Assembly: GCA_947476285.1 (NCBI GenBank)
Contig: CANJPU010000022.1
Location: forward strand, 1 to 64,000
Direction: 5' to 3'
DNA: 64,000 nucleotides
Origin: Comamonadaceae bacterium
GTDB lineage: Bacteria; Pseudomonadota; Gammaproteobacteria; Burkholderiales; Burkholderiaceae_C
Shown here: piece after piece, positions 54,968 through 64,000 of the stretch
Position numbering within the stretch: the first letter of the stretch is position 1
Layout of the letters: the number at the start of each line of letters is the position of its first letter
The notes under the pieces: model-generated
Database searches by the model: none
What the model was told of the DNA's origin: nothing
Seen by the model: only the letters and a program-made list of their open reading frames with translations
Program-made: the position numbers and the translations under genes

Positions 54968-55629
54968 GGGCCCTGGTGGCGGTGATCCGGCGCGACTTGC
55001 TGCTGGCGATGCGGCGCAAGACCGAAGTGCTCACCGCGCTTTTCTTCTTCGTCATCGTCACCAGTCTGTTTCCTTTGGGCATAGGACCCGAGCCTGCGCT
55101 CTTGCGCAAGATCGCACCGGGGGTGCTGTGGGTGGGCGCGCTTTTGGCCACCATGCTGGGCCTGCAGAGAATGTTCGCCGCAGACCATGCGGACGGCACC
55201 CTGGAGCAGATGGTGCTCTCACCCACGCCGCTGGTGCTGCTGGTGGCGGGCAAGAGCATCGCGCACTGGCTGGTGTCGGGCCTGCCGCTGGTGGTGCTGG
55301 CCCCTGTTCTTGGCATACAGTTCGACCTGGACGCGCAGGCGCTGGGCGTGCTGGCGCTGGCCTTGCTGCTGGGCACCCCGGTGCTTTCGCTGGTGGGCTC
55401 GATCGGTGCAGCCCTCACGCTCGGCGTGCGTGGCGGTGGCGTGCTGCTGAGCTTGCTGGTGCTGCCGCTGTTCATCCCGGCGCTGATTTTCGGCGCGGGT
55501 GCGGTGCAGGCCCATACTTCGGGGCAGGGGGCTGAAGGCCACTTGTCGCTGCTGGCCGCGCTGCTGGTGCTTTCCATGTTTTTCGCGCCCTGGGCAACCA
55601 CGGCTGCATTGAGGATCGCTGTCGAATGA
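54964..55629 (+). CDS. ccmB: heme exporter protein CcmB
   Basis: This 221-residue membrane protein has six hydrophobic helices. The start RALVAVIRRDLLLAMRRKTE is the CcmB cytoplasmic N-terminus, and FAADHADGTLEQMVLSP is its most conserved loop. It is the membrane half of the CcmAB transporter. ATGA overlaps with ccmA and ccmC. Confidence 0.95.
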   Translation: MRALVAVIRRDLLLAMRRKTEVLTALFFFVIVTSLFPLGIGPEPALLRKIAPGVLWVGALLATMLGLQRMFAADHADGTLEQMVLSPTPLVLLVAGKSIAHWLVSGLPLVVLAPVLGIQFDLDAQALGVLALALLLGTPVLSLVGSIGAALTLGVRGGGVLLSLLVLPLFIPALIFGAGAVQAHTSGQGAEGHLSLLAALLVLSMFFAPWATTAALRIAVE

Positions 55630-56375
55630 GCAATCGCATCGTCAACTGGTTTCGTCTGTCCAGCCCCGCCACCTTCTATCCGGTGGCGGGCAAGCTGATT
55701 CCCCTGTTCGTGGCCTTGGCCGTGATCTTCGGCGCCGCCGGCCTGTGGCTGAGTTTCTTTGTGGCGCCCACCGACGCAACACAGGGCGAGGGCTACCGCA
55801 TCATCTTTGTGCATGTGCCGGCATCGTGGATGTCCATGTTCATCTACCTTGTGATGGCCGGATGGGCTGGCTTTGGCCTGGCCTTCAACACCCGCCTGTC
55901 GGGCATGATGGCCCAGGCGCTGGCGCCCACTGGCGCCCTGATGGCCTTTCTGTCGCTGTGGACCGGCGCCTTCTGGGGCAAGCCCATGTGGGGCACCTGG
56001 TGGGTGTGGGATGCACGCCTGACATCCGAGCTGATCTTGTTTTTCCTTTATCTGGGCTTCATCGCATTGCAGGCGGCCATTGACGATCCTCGCCGGGCCG
56101 ACAAGGCCGGCGCCATCCTGGCGTTGGTGGGCGCGGTCAATGTGCCCATCATCTATTTCTCGGTCAAGTGGTGGAATACCTTGCACCAGGGCTCGTCGGT
56201 GTCTCTCACCCGCGCGCCGTCCATGGCGCAGACCATGCTGCTGGGCATGCTGCTGATGGCCTTGTGCTTCTGGATGTATTCGGTGGCCATGGCGCTCAAA
56301 CGCGTGCGAACCATTATTCTCGAACGCGAGTCACATACCGAATGGGTGCGCCAGTTGGCGGAGGTAAAGGCATGA
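55626..56375 (+). CDS. ccmC: heme-handling protein CcmC
   Basis: CcmC brings heme to CcmE on the outer face of the membrane. The 249-residue protein has six membrane helices and the tryptophan-rich heme loop WGTWWVWDARLTSELILF, preceded by IFVHVPASWM with a conserved histidine. ATGA overlaps on both sides. Confidence 0.96.
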   Translation: MSNRIVNWFRLSSPATFYPVAGKLIPLFVALAVIFGAAGLWLSFFVAPTDATQGEGYRIIFVHVPASWMSMFIYLVMAGWAGFGLAFNTRLSGMMAQALAPTGALMAFLSLWTGAFWGKPMWGTWWVWDARLTSELILFFLYLGFIALQAAIDDPRRADKAGAILALVGAVNVPIIYFSVKWWNTLHQGSSVSLTRAPSMAQTMLLGMLLMALCFWMYSVAMALKRVRTIILERESHTEWVRQLAEVKA

Positions 56376-56560
56376 GCTGGAATTCAGCTTCGGAATTTTT
56401 TGCAATGGGCGGCTACGCCCTTTATGTGTGGGGAAGCTTCGGCGCCTGCGCGCTGGCCATGGTGTTTGAGCCCCTGCTGGTGGGTCGCCGGCGTCAGGCC
56501 ATCATTCAAAGCCTGCGTCGCCAAGCGATGGCGGACCGTCTGGACAAGGAACATTCATGA
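56372..56560 (+). CDS. ccmD: heme exporter protein CcmD
   Basis: This 62-residue single-helix membrane protein reads [20 protein letters not shown] near the N-terminus, typical of CcmD, with a basic cytoplasmic tail ([12 protein letters not shown]). It helps assemble CcmC with CcmE. Start at 56372 overlaps the ccmC stop; the longer frame upstream is a shadow. Confidence 0.9.
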   Translation: MSWNSASEFFAMGGYALYVWGSFGACALAMVFEPLLVGRRRQAIIQSLRRQAMADRLDKEHS

Positions 56561-57009
56561 AAGCCTGGAAGAAACGCGGCGCCATTGTGGCGGGCGGATT
56601 GGTGGTGGTGGGCATTGCGGCGGCCCTGGTCTTGAACGCGCTCAACAGCAACATTGCGCTGTACGTCACGCCTTCTGAGGTGGCGGCTGGCAAGGCGCCA
56701 AAAGAGCAGGCCTTTCGCATCGGCGGCATGGTCAAGGAAGGCTCGGTCAAGCGCGACAACCTCACCGTGCACTTCATCGTCACCGACATGGCCCGTGACA
56801 TTCCCGTGGCCTACACCGGCATCCTGCCCGACCTGTTCAAGGAGGGCAAGGGCGCGGTGGTGCAGGGCAAGCTCGGCCCCGACGGCAAGTTCACTGCTTC
56901 CGAAGTGCTGGCCAAACACGATGAAAACTACATGCCGCCGCAGGCCCAGCATGCGCTGGACCAGGCCAAGGCGGCGCAGCAGATGCAGCAGAAAGCAGCC
57001 AAGCCATGA
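56557..57009 (+). CDS. ccmE: heme chaperone CcmE
   Basis: CcmE holds heme covalently in the periplasm. The 150-residue protein has an N-terminal anchor, an OB-fold middle and [11 protein letters not shown] with heme-binding H121 and the adjacent Y125, followed by a charged tail. This is the histidine form (HxxxY) rather than the cysteine variant. Overlaps ccmD and ccmF by 4 bases. Confidence 0.95.
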   Translation: MKAWKKRGAIVAGGLVVVGIAAALVLNALNSNIALYVTPSEVAAGKAPKEQAFRIGGMVKEGSVKRDNLTVHFIVTDMARDIPVAYTGILPDLFKEGKGAVVQGKLGPDGKFTASEVLAKHDENYMPPQAQHALDQAKAAQQMQQKAAKP

Positions 57010-58955
57010 TTCCTGAACTCGGACATTTCGCCCTCATCCTCGCCTTGTGCGTGGCCATCGTGCTGGGCACGCTGCCCCTGATGGGTGCGCACCAGGGCCG
57101 CCGTGAATGGCTGGTGCTGGCAAGGCCGGCCGCGCAGGTGATGTTTCTGCTGGTGTCTGTTTCCATGGCTGCGCTGGCATGGAGCTTTTATGTCAATGAT
57201 TTTTCCGTGGCCTACGTGGCGGGGCACTCCAACTCGCTCTTGCCCACGGTCTATCGTCTGGCCGCCGTGTGGGGCGGGCATGAAGGCTCATTGCTGTTGT
57301 GGCTGTTCATGCTCGCGGGCTGGACGGTGGCGGTGGCGCAGCGTTCACGCACGCTGGACGAAACCATGGTGGCGCGTGTGCTGGGCGTGCTGGGGCTGGT
57401 GTCCACCGGCCTGATGCTCTTCGTGCTGCTCACATCCAACCCCTTTGACCGGCTGATTCCTGCAGCCCAAGACGGCCGCGATCTCAATCCGCTGCTGCAA
57501 GACCCAGGGCTCATCATTCATCCGCCCATGCTCTACATGGGCTATGTCGGTTTCTCCGTTGCGTTTGCTTTTGCCATCGCGGCCTTGTTGTCGGGCCGGC
57601 TCGACGCCGCCTGGGCACGGTGGTCGCGCCCGTGGACCACCACCGCCTGGATCTTCCTGACCCTGGGCATCGCGCTGGGTTCCTGGTGGGCCTACTACGA
57701 ACTCGGCTGGGGCGGCTGGTGGTTCTGGGACCCAGTGGAAAATGCCTCCTTCATGCCGTGGCTGATTGGCACCGCGCTCATGCACTCGCTGGCAGTCACC
57801 GAAAAGCGCGGCACTTTCAAAAGCTGGACAGTGCTGCTGGCGATAGGCGCGTTTTCACTCTCGCTGCTGGGTACTTTTCTGGTTCGCTCTGGCGTGCTCA
57901 CATCGGTGCATGCGTTCGCAACTGACCCGCGCCGTGGCGTGTTCATACTGATCTTGCTGGCTCTGGTGATCGGTGGTTCACTGGTGCTCTTTGCCTGGCG
58001 TGCGCCCAAAGTCGCGCTGGGCGGCACCTTCGCGCTGCTCTCGCGCGAAACCTTCATGCTGGTGGGCAATGTGCTGCTGGTGGTGGCTGCGGCATCCGTG
58101 CTGCTGGGCACGCTGTACCCGCTGCTGATTGATGCGCTGGGGCTGGGCAAGATTTCAGTGGGTCCGCCTTACTTCAATTCAGTGTTCGTGCCGGTCATGG
58201 CGCCTGTGCTCCTGCTCATGGCTGCTGTGCCGCTGGCACGTTGGAAGCATGCGCAACTGCGCGACATGGCAAGACGCTTGTGGTTGCCCGCCGCGTCGGC
58301 ACTGATCGGCAGCATCGCCATCCCCATGATGATGGGTGGCTGGAGCTGGCTCACCGCACTGGGTGTTGCGCTGGCAGTGTGGATCGGTGTGGCCATGCTG
58401 CAGCAGGTTGCCACTCGGCTCAGGTCGGGCAATCCGCCGCTGTCGTTCTGGGGCATGCACCTGGGCCACTTCGGTATCGCGGTGTTCGTCATGGGTGTCA
58501 CGCTGGTGGGCGGCTTCCAGGAAGAAAAGGATGTGCGCATGGAGCCTGGCGACACGGTGAGCGTGGGCGGCCATGAGTTCAAGTTCCTCGGTGTCAGGCA
58601 AGTGGCTGGGCCCAACTACGTTGCCGCGCGTGGCGAGTTCGAGGTGTCCAAGGGCGGCCGAGCCGGTGCCAATCTGTTCCCTGAGAAGCGCAACTATCAG
58701 TCTTCCTCCATGCCCATGACCGAGGCGGCCATTGATGCGGGCTTCACCCGCGATGTGTACGTGTCGCTGGGCGAGCCGCTTGAAGGCCGGGCCTGGGCGG
58801 TTCGCGTCTACTACAAGCCTTTTGTTAACTGGATCTGGGGTGGCTGCCTCTTGATGGCGCTGGGCGGCCTGTTCGCTGTGCTCGACAAGCGGTACCGCCT
58901 GCGCGTCAAGTCCACCGCGACTGAGAGCACGACGATGCTGGGGGCTTCGACATGA
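57006..58955 (+). CDS. ccmF: cytochrome c heme lyase subunit CcmF
   Basis: This 649-residue protein with about 15 membrane helices attaches heme to apocytochrome c with CcmH. The tryptophan-rich loop [18 protein letters not shown] near residue 235-252 is diagnostic, and [12 protein letters not shown] comes earlier. Length is normal. Overlaps on both sides. Confidence 0.96.
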   Translation: MIPELGHFALILALCVAIVLGTLPLMGAHQGRREWLVLARPAAQVMFLLVSVSMAALAWSFYVNDFSVAYVAGHSNSLLPTVYRLAAVWGGHEGSLLLWLFMLAGWTVAVAQRSRTLDETMVARVLGVLGLVSTGLMLFVLLTSNPFDRLIPAAQDGRDLNPLLQDPGLIIHPPMLYMGYVGFSVAFAFAIAALLSGRLDAAWARWSRPWTTTAWIFLTLGIALGSWWAYYELGWGGWWFWDPVENASFMPWLIGTALMHSLAVTEKRGTFKSWTVLLAIGAFSLSLLGTFLVRSGVLTSVHAFATDPRRGVFILILLALVIGGSLVLFAWRAPKVALGGTFALLSRETFMLVGNVLLVVAAASVLLGTLYPLLIDALGLGKISVGPPYFNSVFVPVMAPVLLLMAAVPLARWKHAQLRDMARRLWLPAASALIGSIAIPMMMGGWSWLTALGVALAVWIGVAMLQQVATRLRSGNPPLSFWGMHLGHFGIAVFVMGVTLVGGFQEEKDVRMEPGDTVSVGGHEFKFLGVRQVAGPNYVAARGEFEVSKGGRAGANLFPEKRNYQSSSMPMTEAAIDAGFTRDVYVSLGEPLEGRAWAVRVYYKPFVNWIWGGCLLMALGGLFAVLDKRYRLRVKSTATESTTMLGAST

Positions 58956-59482
58956 AGGCACGCTTTCTCATTCCGCTGGCGCTTTTCATTGTGCTGGTTG
59001 GCTTTCTGGCGGTGGGCCTGCAGCGAGACCCCCGCGAGATACCTTCGCCCTTGGTGGACAAGGCCGCGCCGATTTTCAAGGTGTCGCAACTGATAGAGGC
59101 CGACAAGCCTTTTTCGCCGCAAGACATGAAGGGCCAGGTCTGGATGCTCAACGTCTGGGCATCGTGGTGCGTGGCCTGCCGGGTCGAACACCCACTGCTG
59201 GTGGAGATCAAGCGCTCAGGCATCGTGCCCCTGGTCGGCCTGGACTACAAAGACCAGCGCCCCGACGCGCTGAAGTTTCTCAGCCAGCATGGCGACCCCT
59301 ATATGCTCTCTGCCTTTGATGGCGATGGCCGCGTGGGCATCGACTACGGCGTCTATGGTGTGCCCGAAACCTTCATCATCGACAAGAACGGCGTCATCCG
59401 CCACAAGCAGATCGGGCCCATCACCGAAGAGGCGCTGCAAAAAACCATCTTGCCCTTGATTCAAAAGTTGAAGCAATCATGA
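58952..59482 (+). CDS. ccmG: thiol:disulfide interchange protein CcmG/DsbE
   Basis: CcmG keeps the heme-binding cysteines of apocytochrome c reduced. The 176-residue protein has an N-terminal anchor and a thioredoxin fold with C73 and C76 in WASWCVACRVEHP; YGVYGVPETF is the cis-proline loop. The CVAC active site fits the DsbE group (WCxxC). 4-base overlaps with ccmF and ccmH. Confidence 0.95.
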   Translation: MKARFLIPLALFIVLVGFLAVGLQRDPREIPSPLVDKAAPIFKVSQLIEADKPFSPQDMKGQVWMLNVWASWCVACRVEHPLLVEIKRSGIVPLVGLDYKDQRPDALKFLSQHGDPYMLSAFDGDGRVGIDYGVYGVPETFIIDKNGVIRHKQIGPITEEALQKTILPLIQKLKQS

Positions 59483-59940
59483 GATTTTTTTTCGCATGGA
59501 TGATGCTCGCCCTGTGCATGGCCACGGCCAGCGCCAAGGAGGCCGCGCCGCTGGCCGAAGACCCGGCCGTGGAGCAGCGCCTGGTTGCCATATCCGAAGA
59601 GATGCGCTGCCTGGTCTGCCAGAACGAATCGCTCTCGGCGTCACGCTCCGATCTGGCGCAGGATTTGCGGCGCGAATTGCGCACGCTTATCCGCCAGGGC
59701 AAGAGCGATGCCGAGATTCGCGATTTCATGGTCAGCCGCTATGGTGATTTCGTGCTCTATCGGCCGCGCGTCAAGCCCGAGACTTGGTTGCTTTGGGCTG
59801 GCCCGTTTGTGCTGATGGGGGTGGCAGTGATGGTGCTGCTGGTTTACCTGCGCCGGCGCAACCGCGCCGTGCCTGAGGCCGAATTGACCGAAGACGAAAC
59901 CCGCCGCGCCCAGGCGCTGCTTGCTGAGGGTGACAAATGA
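59479..59940 (+). CDS. ccmH: cytochrome c-type biogenesis protein CcmH (CcmL-type)
   Basis: This 153-residue membrane-anchored thiol protein has a signal peptide, the redox motif MRCLVCQNES with C44 and C47, and a C-terminal membrane helix (LLWAGPFVLMGVAVMVLLVY). It reduces apocytochrome cysteines and feeds CcmF. In this genome CcmH and CcmI are separate genes, unlike the fused E. coli form. Confidence 0.94.
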   Translation: MRFFFAWMMLALCMATASAKEAAPLAEDPAVEQRLVAISEEMRCLVCQNESLSASRSDLAQDLRRELRTLIRQGKSDAEIRDFMVSRYGDFVLYRPRVKPETWLLWAGPFVLMGVAVMVLLVYLRRRNRAVPEAELTEDETRRAQALLAEGDK

Positions 59941-61190
59941 CTGTGTTCGTGATCGCCGCCCTTGTGGCGGTGCTGCTTGTGCTGGCCTTGCTGCTTCGCC
60001 CCTTCTTGCGCACCACTGCCAGCGCGCAAACATCGCAGCGGCAACTCAATGCCGCCATCTACCGCGAACAAATCGCCAAGCTGGAGCAAGACCTTGCCGA
60101 AGGCTCGCTCGCACAAGCCGACTATGCGCAGGCTCGCACCGAGCTGCAGCGGCGCGCGCTGGACGACACCAGTGAGCAAGATGCCACCGCCAGACTGCAT
60201 GCCCCCAAGCGCACCGTGGTGGCCTTGGCCCTCGTGCTGCCGCTGGTGGCCGTAGGGCTGTATCTGCTGATCGGTTCGCCGGCGGCTCTGTCGAGCGGCG
60301 GGGGATCGGCCCACATGCAAAACCCGCAAGACATGGAACGCCTGGTGGCTGGCCTGGCGAAAAAACTCGAAAGCGAGCCCGACAACCTCAAGGGCTGGGC
60401 CATGCTGGCGCGCTCCTACAAGGTGATGGGCCGCAGCCAGGAGGCCGAGAAGGCATTCGAGCGCGCTGGCAGCTTCATCGACAACGACGCCTCCATGCTG
60501 GCCAACTATGCCGACGTGGCTGCTGCCAACGCCGGCGGCCGTCTGGCCGGCAAGCCGGCGCAGTTGATCGCCAAGGCATTGCAGGCCGACCCGAGCAACG
60601 CCATGGCGCAGTGGCTGGCCGGCACTGCGGCGCTGGAGGTCCGGGACTACGCCCGAGCACTGGCGATCTGGCAACGCTTGCTGACGCAGATGGAGCCCGG
60701 ATCGGAAGATGCCCGCATGCTCCAAGGTGCCATCGAAGATGTGCGGTCTAAGTCCGGTGCTGTGGCGGCGCTGCCGCCTGCGGCAGCCGGTGCGGGGCCG
60801 CGTATAGCTGCTGCAGCAAGCCCCGGCGCGCCGGCAGCCGCCACCGCTGGCGCCAGCGTCAGCGGCACGGTCGAACTCGACGCATCGATGAAAGCGCGTG
60901 CAGAGCCCGGCGCCACGCTGATGGTCATCGCCCGCCTGCCCGGCACCCGCATGCCCCTGGCTGTGCTGCGCGTGCCGGCCTCGCAGTTCCCCGCGAAATT
61001 CACGCTCGATGATTCCCTCGCCATGAACCCGCAGGCGCTCATCTCCACTGCCCGCGAGGTGGAGTTGGAAGCCCGCATCTCCAAGTCCGGCCAGGCCAAG
61101 CCAGAGCCGGGCGATCTTTATTCGGCGGCGCAGACGGTGAAGGTGGGTGCCAAGGGGGTGGCGCTCCGGGTGGGGCAGGTGAGGCAGTAG
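59937..61190 (+). CDS. ccmI: cytochrome c biogenesis protein CcmI (TPR)
   Basis: This 417-residue protein has an N-terminal membrane helix, a second one near residue 80-97 (VVALALVLPLVAVGLYLL), then TPR units (LKGWAMLARSYKVMGRSQEA and NAMAQWLAGTAALEV), followed by a C-terminal beta domain (GTVELDASMKARAEPGATLM). CcmI binds the C-termini of apocytochromes c. Last gene of the ccm operon; convergent with the Smr gene. Confidence 0.92.
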   Translation: MTVFVIAALVAVLLVLALLLRPFLRTTASAQTSQRQLNAAIYREQIAKLEQDLAEGSLAQADYAQARTELQRRALDDTSEQDATARLHAPKRTVVALALVLPLVAVGLYLLIGSPAALSSGGGSAHMQNPQDMERLVAGLAKKLESEPDNLKGWAMLARSYKVMGRSQEAEKAFERAGSFIDNDASMLANYADVAAANAGGRLAGKPAQLIAKALQADPSNAMAQWLAGTAALEVRDYARALAIWQRLLTQMEPGSEDARMLQGAIEDVRSKSGAVAALPPAAAGAGPRIAAAASPGAPAAATAGASVSGTVELDASMKARAEPGATLMVIARLPGTRMPLAVLRVPASQFPAKFTLDDSLAMNPQALISTAREVELEARISKSGQAKPEPGDLYSAAQTVKVGAKGVALRVGQVRQ

Positions 61191-61211
61191 GGCGAGCGGG
61201 CGGCCAGCGAG

Positions 61212-61847
61212 TCACCCTGCCCCCAACAACACCACCACCGCCCCACCCCCGCCCTCATCCCCGCGCGCCTGCACAAAGGCCAGCACTTCGCTCTTTTGCA
61301 CCAGCCAGCTTTGCACGCGGCCCTTGAGCACCGGTGTCTTGCCCGGTGAGCCCAGGCCCTTGCCGTGGACCACGCGCACGCAGCGCCAGCCGCGTTTGTT
61401 GGCATCGCGGATGAAAGCGGACAGGGCTTCGCGCGCTTGCTCGCGGCGCAGGCCGTGCAGGTCGATCTCGCCCTGTATGCTCCAGCCGCCTTTGCGCAGC
61501 TTGCGTGTGACATCCTGGCCGATGCCGGGGCGACGGAAACTCAAGGCGTCGTCCACGTCCAGCAAAGTGGCGGCGTCGAATTCGTCGCTGATGGATTCTT
61601 GCAGCACGCGTTGGTCGTCCAGGTGCTGCTGCACTGCAATCGGCGGCGGCTGCTCGGGCGCGAGCGGCACGCGCTGAGGCGCGGTGATGGGCTTGACCGC
61701 ACCGGCAGCGCGCGCAAAGAGCGTCTTGTCTGCATGCGCGCGCCGCTCGGCCGCCAAGCGCCGGGCTTCTTGCTGCGCGGCGAGCTCTTGCTGGGCCACC
61801 AGCTTTTGCTGGATGTGCTGCAGGTCTTTGAGCGATTTGGCTTTCAC
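61212..61847 (-). CDS. Smr-domain protein
   Basis: This 211-residue protein has a basic, coiled N-terminus (QQKLVAQQELAAQQEARR) and a C-terminal Smr domain with IDLHGLRREQAREALSAFI and VVHGKGLGSPGKTP, the two conserved motifs. Smr domains act as nucleases on DNA or on stalled-ribosome mRNA. Which substrate this one uses is open. RadC is 13 bases upstream on the same strand. Confidence 0.9.
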   Translation of the reverse strand: MKAKSLKDLQHIQQKLVAQQELAAQQEARRLAAERRAHADKTLFARAAGAVKPITAPQRVPLAPEQPPPIAVQQHLDDQRVLQESISDEFDAATLLDVDDALSFRRPGIGQDVTRKLRKGGWSIQGEIDLHGLRREQAREALSAFIRDANKRGWRCVRVVHGKGLGSPGKTPVLKGRVQSWLVQKSEVLAFVQARGDEGGGGAVVVLLGAG

Positions 61848-61860
61848 GGCGTGTACTGTG

Positions 61861-62538
61861 TCAGATGAGCCCGCTCTCGGCCATGGAGAACGAGTTGCCC
61901 TGGGCCACGATCACATGGTCGAGCACGCGCACATCTACCAGGGCGAGCGCGGCCTTGAGCGTCTGGGTCAATGCCTCGTCGGCGCGCGAGGGCTGAACCG
62001 ATCCGCTGGGGTGGTTGTGCGCCAGCAGCACAGCGGCGGCATCATGGTGCAGCGTGCGTTGCACCACTTCGCGCGGATACACGCTGGTCTGGGTGAGCGT
62101 GCCGCGAAACATCTCTTCCATTGCAATCAGCCGGTGCTGAGCGTCAAGGAACAAGACTGCGAACACCTCATGGGTCTTGGCGGACAGATGAAGCTGAATA
62201 TATTGCTTGACGGTGTCGGGCGAATTCAACACCTCGCGCTCCTTGAGCTGCTGGGCCATGGCCCTGCGAGCCAGCTCCAGCACCGCGATCAGTTCGGCGC
62301 GCTTGGCGGTGCCGCCCAGACCTTTGACGCGCTTCAAGTCATCCGCGCCCGTGTGCAAGAGCCCGGCGATGCCGCCGAAGGTGTCCAGCACCTCCTGCGC
62401 CATCTGCAGCACGCCGCGCCCGGCGGTGCCGGTTCGCAGCAGCAAGGCCAGCAATTCGGTGTCGGTCAACGCCATGGGGCCGCGCGCCAGCAGCTTCTCG
62501 CGCGGTCTGGATTCTGCGGGCAGGCTCTTGATGGGCAT
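61861..62538 (-). CDS. radC: RadC-family protein
   Basis: This 225-residue RadC/UPF0758 protein has an N-terminal helix-hairpin-helix ([30 protein letters not shown]) and a C-terminal JAB/MPN metalloprotease-like domain with [14 protein letters not shown]. Early claims of a DNA repair role are disputed. Full length. Divergent from the FKBP gene. Confidence 0.93.
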   Translation of the reverse strand: MPIKSLPAESRPREKLLARGPMALTDTELLALLLRTGTAGRGVLQMAQEVLDTFGGIAGLLHTGADDLKRVKGLGGTAKRAELIAVLELARRAMAQQLKEREVLNSPDTVKQYIQLHLSAKTHEVFAVLFLDAQHRLIAMEEMFRGTLTQTSVYPREVVQRTLHHDAAAVLLAHNHPSGSVQPSRADEALTQTLKAALALVDVRVLDHVIVAQGNSFSMAESGLI

Positions 62539-62645
62539 GGGGAAGTGGGCAATGGCGCAAGGGTGAAGAGGGCTTCGAATGTTTCAGCCCGCACGGAAGG
62601 GCTTGGTGGGCGTAGCCCTAAAATACGCCGATTATCAGGACTTCC

Positions 62646-63122
62646 ATGGCATCCATCGCGCACCGGGTTCAACCGGATTCATTTTTGACTCTGCACTATC
62701 GTCTGTCGGGACCCGAAGGCGACATCATCAACACCTTCAATGAGCAGCCGGCCACACTGACGCTGGGCTCGGGCGAACTTTCGCCGGTGATGGAGCGATG
62801 CCTGCTGGGTCTGGAAGAGGGCGCACACGCCACCTTCGAACTCGCGCCGGGCGAGGCCTTTGGCCCGCGCAATCCTGAGATGGTGCAGTGGGTAGCGCGC
62901 AAGCTTCTGAATCAACTGGGCGACCCGAAAGAGCACTACGCGGTGGGCGATGTGGTGCAGTTTCCAACGCCCGATGGCCTGGGCAGCTACGCCGGCTCGG
63001 TGCGCCAGGTGGGCCGCGCGGGCGATGGCGACGGCATGGCCGATGCGGTGCTGTTTGATTTCAATCACCCGCTGGCTGGCTTGCCCACCACGTTTGAAGT
63101 GCATGTGATCGGCGTGCTATGA
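62646..63122 (+). CDS. FKBP-type peptidyl-prolyl isomerase, FkpB/SlpA-like
   Basis: This 158-residue protein is of the SlyD/FkpB type with an insert-in-flap chaperone domain: LTLHYRLSGPEGDIINTF, then GSGELSPVMERCLLGLEEG and ELAPGEAFGPRNPEMVQWV, and DFNHPLAGLPTTFEVHV at the C-terminus. It lacks the SlyD histidine tail. The stop overlaps the ispH ATG as ATGA, the usual fkpB-ispH pairing. Confidence 0.93.
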   Translation: MASIAHRVQPDSFLTLHYRLSGPEGDIINTFNEQPATLTLGSGELSPVMERCLLGLEEGAHATFELAPGEAFGPRNPEMVQWVARKLLNQLGDPKEHYAVGDVVQFPTPDGLGSYAGSVRQVGRAGDGDGMADAVLFDFNHPLAGLPTTFEVHVIGVL

Positions 63123-64000
63123 GTCTGCTGCACAAGGGCGCTGACGCAAACTATGAAGTCTTGTTGGCCGAGCCGCGCGGCTTTTGCGCGGGGGTTGATC
63201 GGGCCATCGAAATCGTCGAGCAGGCCTTGCGCAAATTCGGCGCGCCCATCTACGTGCGCCACGAGATCGTTCACAACACCTATGTGGTGAACGACCTCAA
63301 GGCCAAGGGCGCGATCTTCATCGAAGACCTGGCCGACGTGCCGCCCGGTTCCACTCTGGTGTTCTCCGCACACGGTGTGAGCAAGGCCGTGCAGCTTGAG
63401 GCGCACGACAGGGGCTTTCATATCTTCGATGCCACCTGCCCGCTGGTGAGCAAGGTGCATGTGGAAGTGGCCAAGCTGGCCAAGGAAGGCTATGAGTTCA
63501 TCATGATCGGCCACAAGGGCCACCCCGAGGTCGAGGGCACCATGGGCCAACTCGATCACGGCATTCATCTGGTGGAAGACGTGGCCGATGTGGCCCGCGT
63601 TGCACCCGCGCAGACCGAGCGCTTGGCCGTAGTGACGCAGACCACCTTGTCGGTGGACGATGCCGCGCAAATCATGGCCGCGGTGTGTCAGCGATTTCCC
63701 CAGGTGCGCCAGCCCAAGCAGCAAGACATCTGCTATGCCACGCAAAACCGGCAAGACGCCGTCAAGCTCATGTCGCCACAGGTGGAAGTGATGATCGTGG
63801 TGGGCAGCCCCACCAGCTCCAACAGCAACCGCCTGGCTGAACTCTCACGCAAGCTGGGTGTACCCAGCTACATGGTCGACAGCGCGGCCGAGTTACAACC
63901 CCAGTGGTTGCAAGGCAAGCAGCGCGTGGGTTTGACAGCCGGCGCGTCCGCGCCTGAGGTGCTGGTGCGCGCCGTGATAGAGCGCATCAAGGCGCTGGGG
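63119..64000 (+). CDS. ispH: 4-hydroxy-3-methylbut-2-enyl diphosphate reductase (3' end off window)
   Basis: IspH performs the last step of the MEP isoprenoid pathway. Visible are 294 residues with the three [4Fe-4S] cysteines C23 (GFCAGV), C107 (DATCPLV) and C205 (DICYATQN), plus HGV and GHPEVEG histidine motifs and SPTSSNSNRL. About 20-30 C-terminal residues fall beyond base 64000. The ATG overlaps the FKBP stop by 4 bases. Confidence 0.96.
   Translation, partial: MSLLHKGADANYEVLLAEPRGFCAGVDRAIEIVEQALRKFGAPIYVRHEIVHNTYVVNDLKAKGAIFIEDLADVPPGSTLVFSAHGVSKAVQLEAHDRGFHIFDATCPLVSKVHVEVAKLAKEGYEFIMIGHKGHPEVEGTMGQLDHGIHLVEDVADVARVAPAQTERLAVVTQTTLSVDDAAQIMAAVCQRFPQVRQPKQQDICYATQNRQDAVKLMSPQVEVMIVVGSPTSSNSNRLAELSRKLGVPSYMVDSAAELQPQWLQGKQRVGLTAGASAPEVLVRAVIERIKALG

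Overview
This window reads as chromosomal DNA of a GC-rich betaproteobacterium of the order Burkholderiales, most like the family Comamonadaceae. The inference rests on gene families and gene order: rpsT next to murJ, purM divergent from a PerM-like gene followed by hda, a HAD phosphatase, pcnB and folK, a nine-gene ccm operon, and a manB/algC-type gene next to waaA. No tRNA, rRNA, CRISPR array or prophage was recognised.

Left part (1-11.4 kb). The window opens in the right end of an IS3-family element that has cut into a helical-repeat protein gene. Next come a threonine-dehydratase-like gene and argD-argF. Between argD and rpsT lies a block that looks inserted: decayed pieces of an IS66 tnpB gene and of a SRAP/YedK-type gene, then five co-directional genes (crotonase, class I CoA-transferase, Bug/TctC binding protein, family III CoA-transferase, IclR regulator) that look like an acquired acyl-CoA catabolic operon. 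Two of its enzymes lack catalytic glutamates expected from their families.

Middle part (11.4-42 kb). This is mostly housekeeping: rpsT, murJ, purM, hda, pcnB, folK, gshA, infA with a structured leader, an IDH-type dehydrogenase, dbpA, ogt, an Ada-AlkA fusion, a phosphomannomutase/phosphoglucomutase and waaA. Accessory items are an XRE/AbiEii toxin-antitoxin pair with a clear sigma-70 promoter, two EamA transporters, a small winged-helix regulator and two GNAT proteins. Between the mutase gene and waaA only 38 codons of a heptosyltransferase gene (waaC) remain.

Right part (42-64 kb). A CusCBA-type Cu/Ag efflux operon, with the CusA methionine triad intact, is preceded by a Cys/His-rich secreted protein. 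It faces a respiratory cluster on the minus strand: an orphan NarL-type regulator, a multiheme cytochrome c, the rhodoquinone methyltransferase gene rquA and fumarate reductase frdABCD. The cytochrome gene has lost its 3' end and rquA its 5' end at one shared junction, so the rhodoquinone-fumarate module appears broken here. Divergent from the regulator is the ccmABCDEFGHI cytochrome c maturation operon, and a near-consensus FNR/Anr box lies between them. The window ends with Smr, radC, an FKBP-type isomerase and a partial ispH.

The main themes are anaerobic respiration wired to cytochrome c assembly, and several decay events: two internal deletions, one IS truncation and two transposon- or repair-gene relics.
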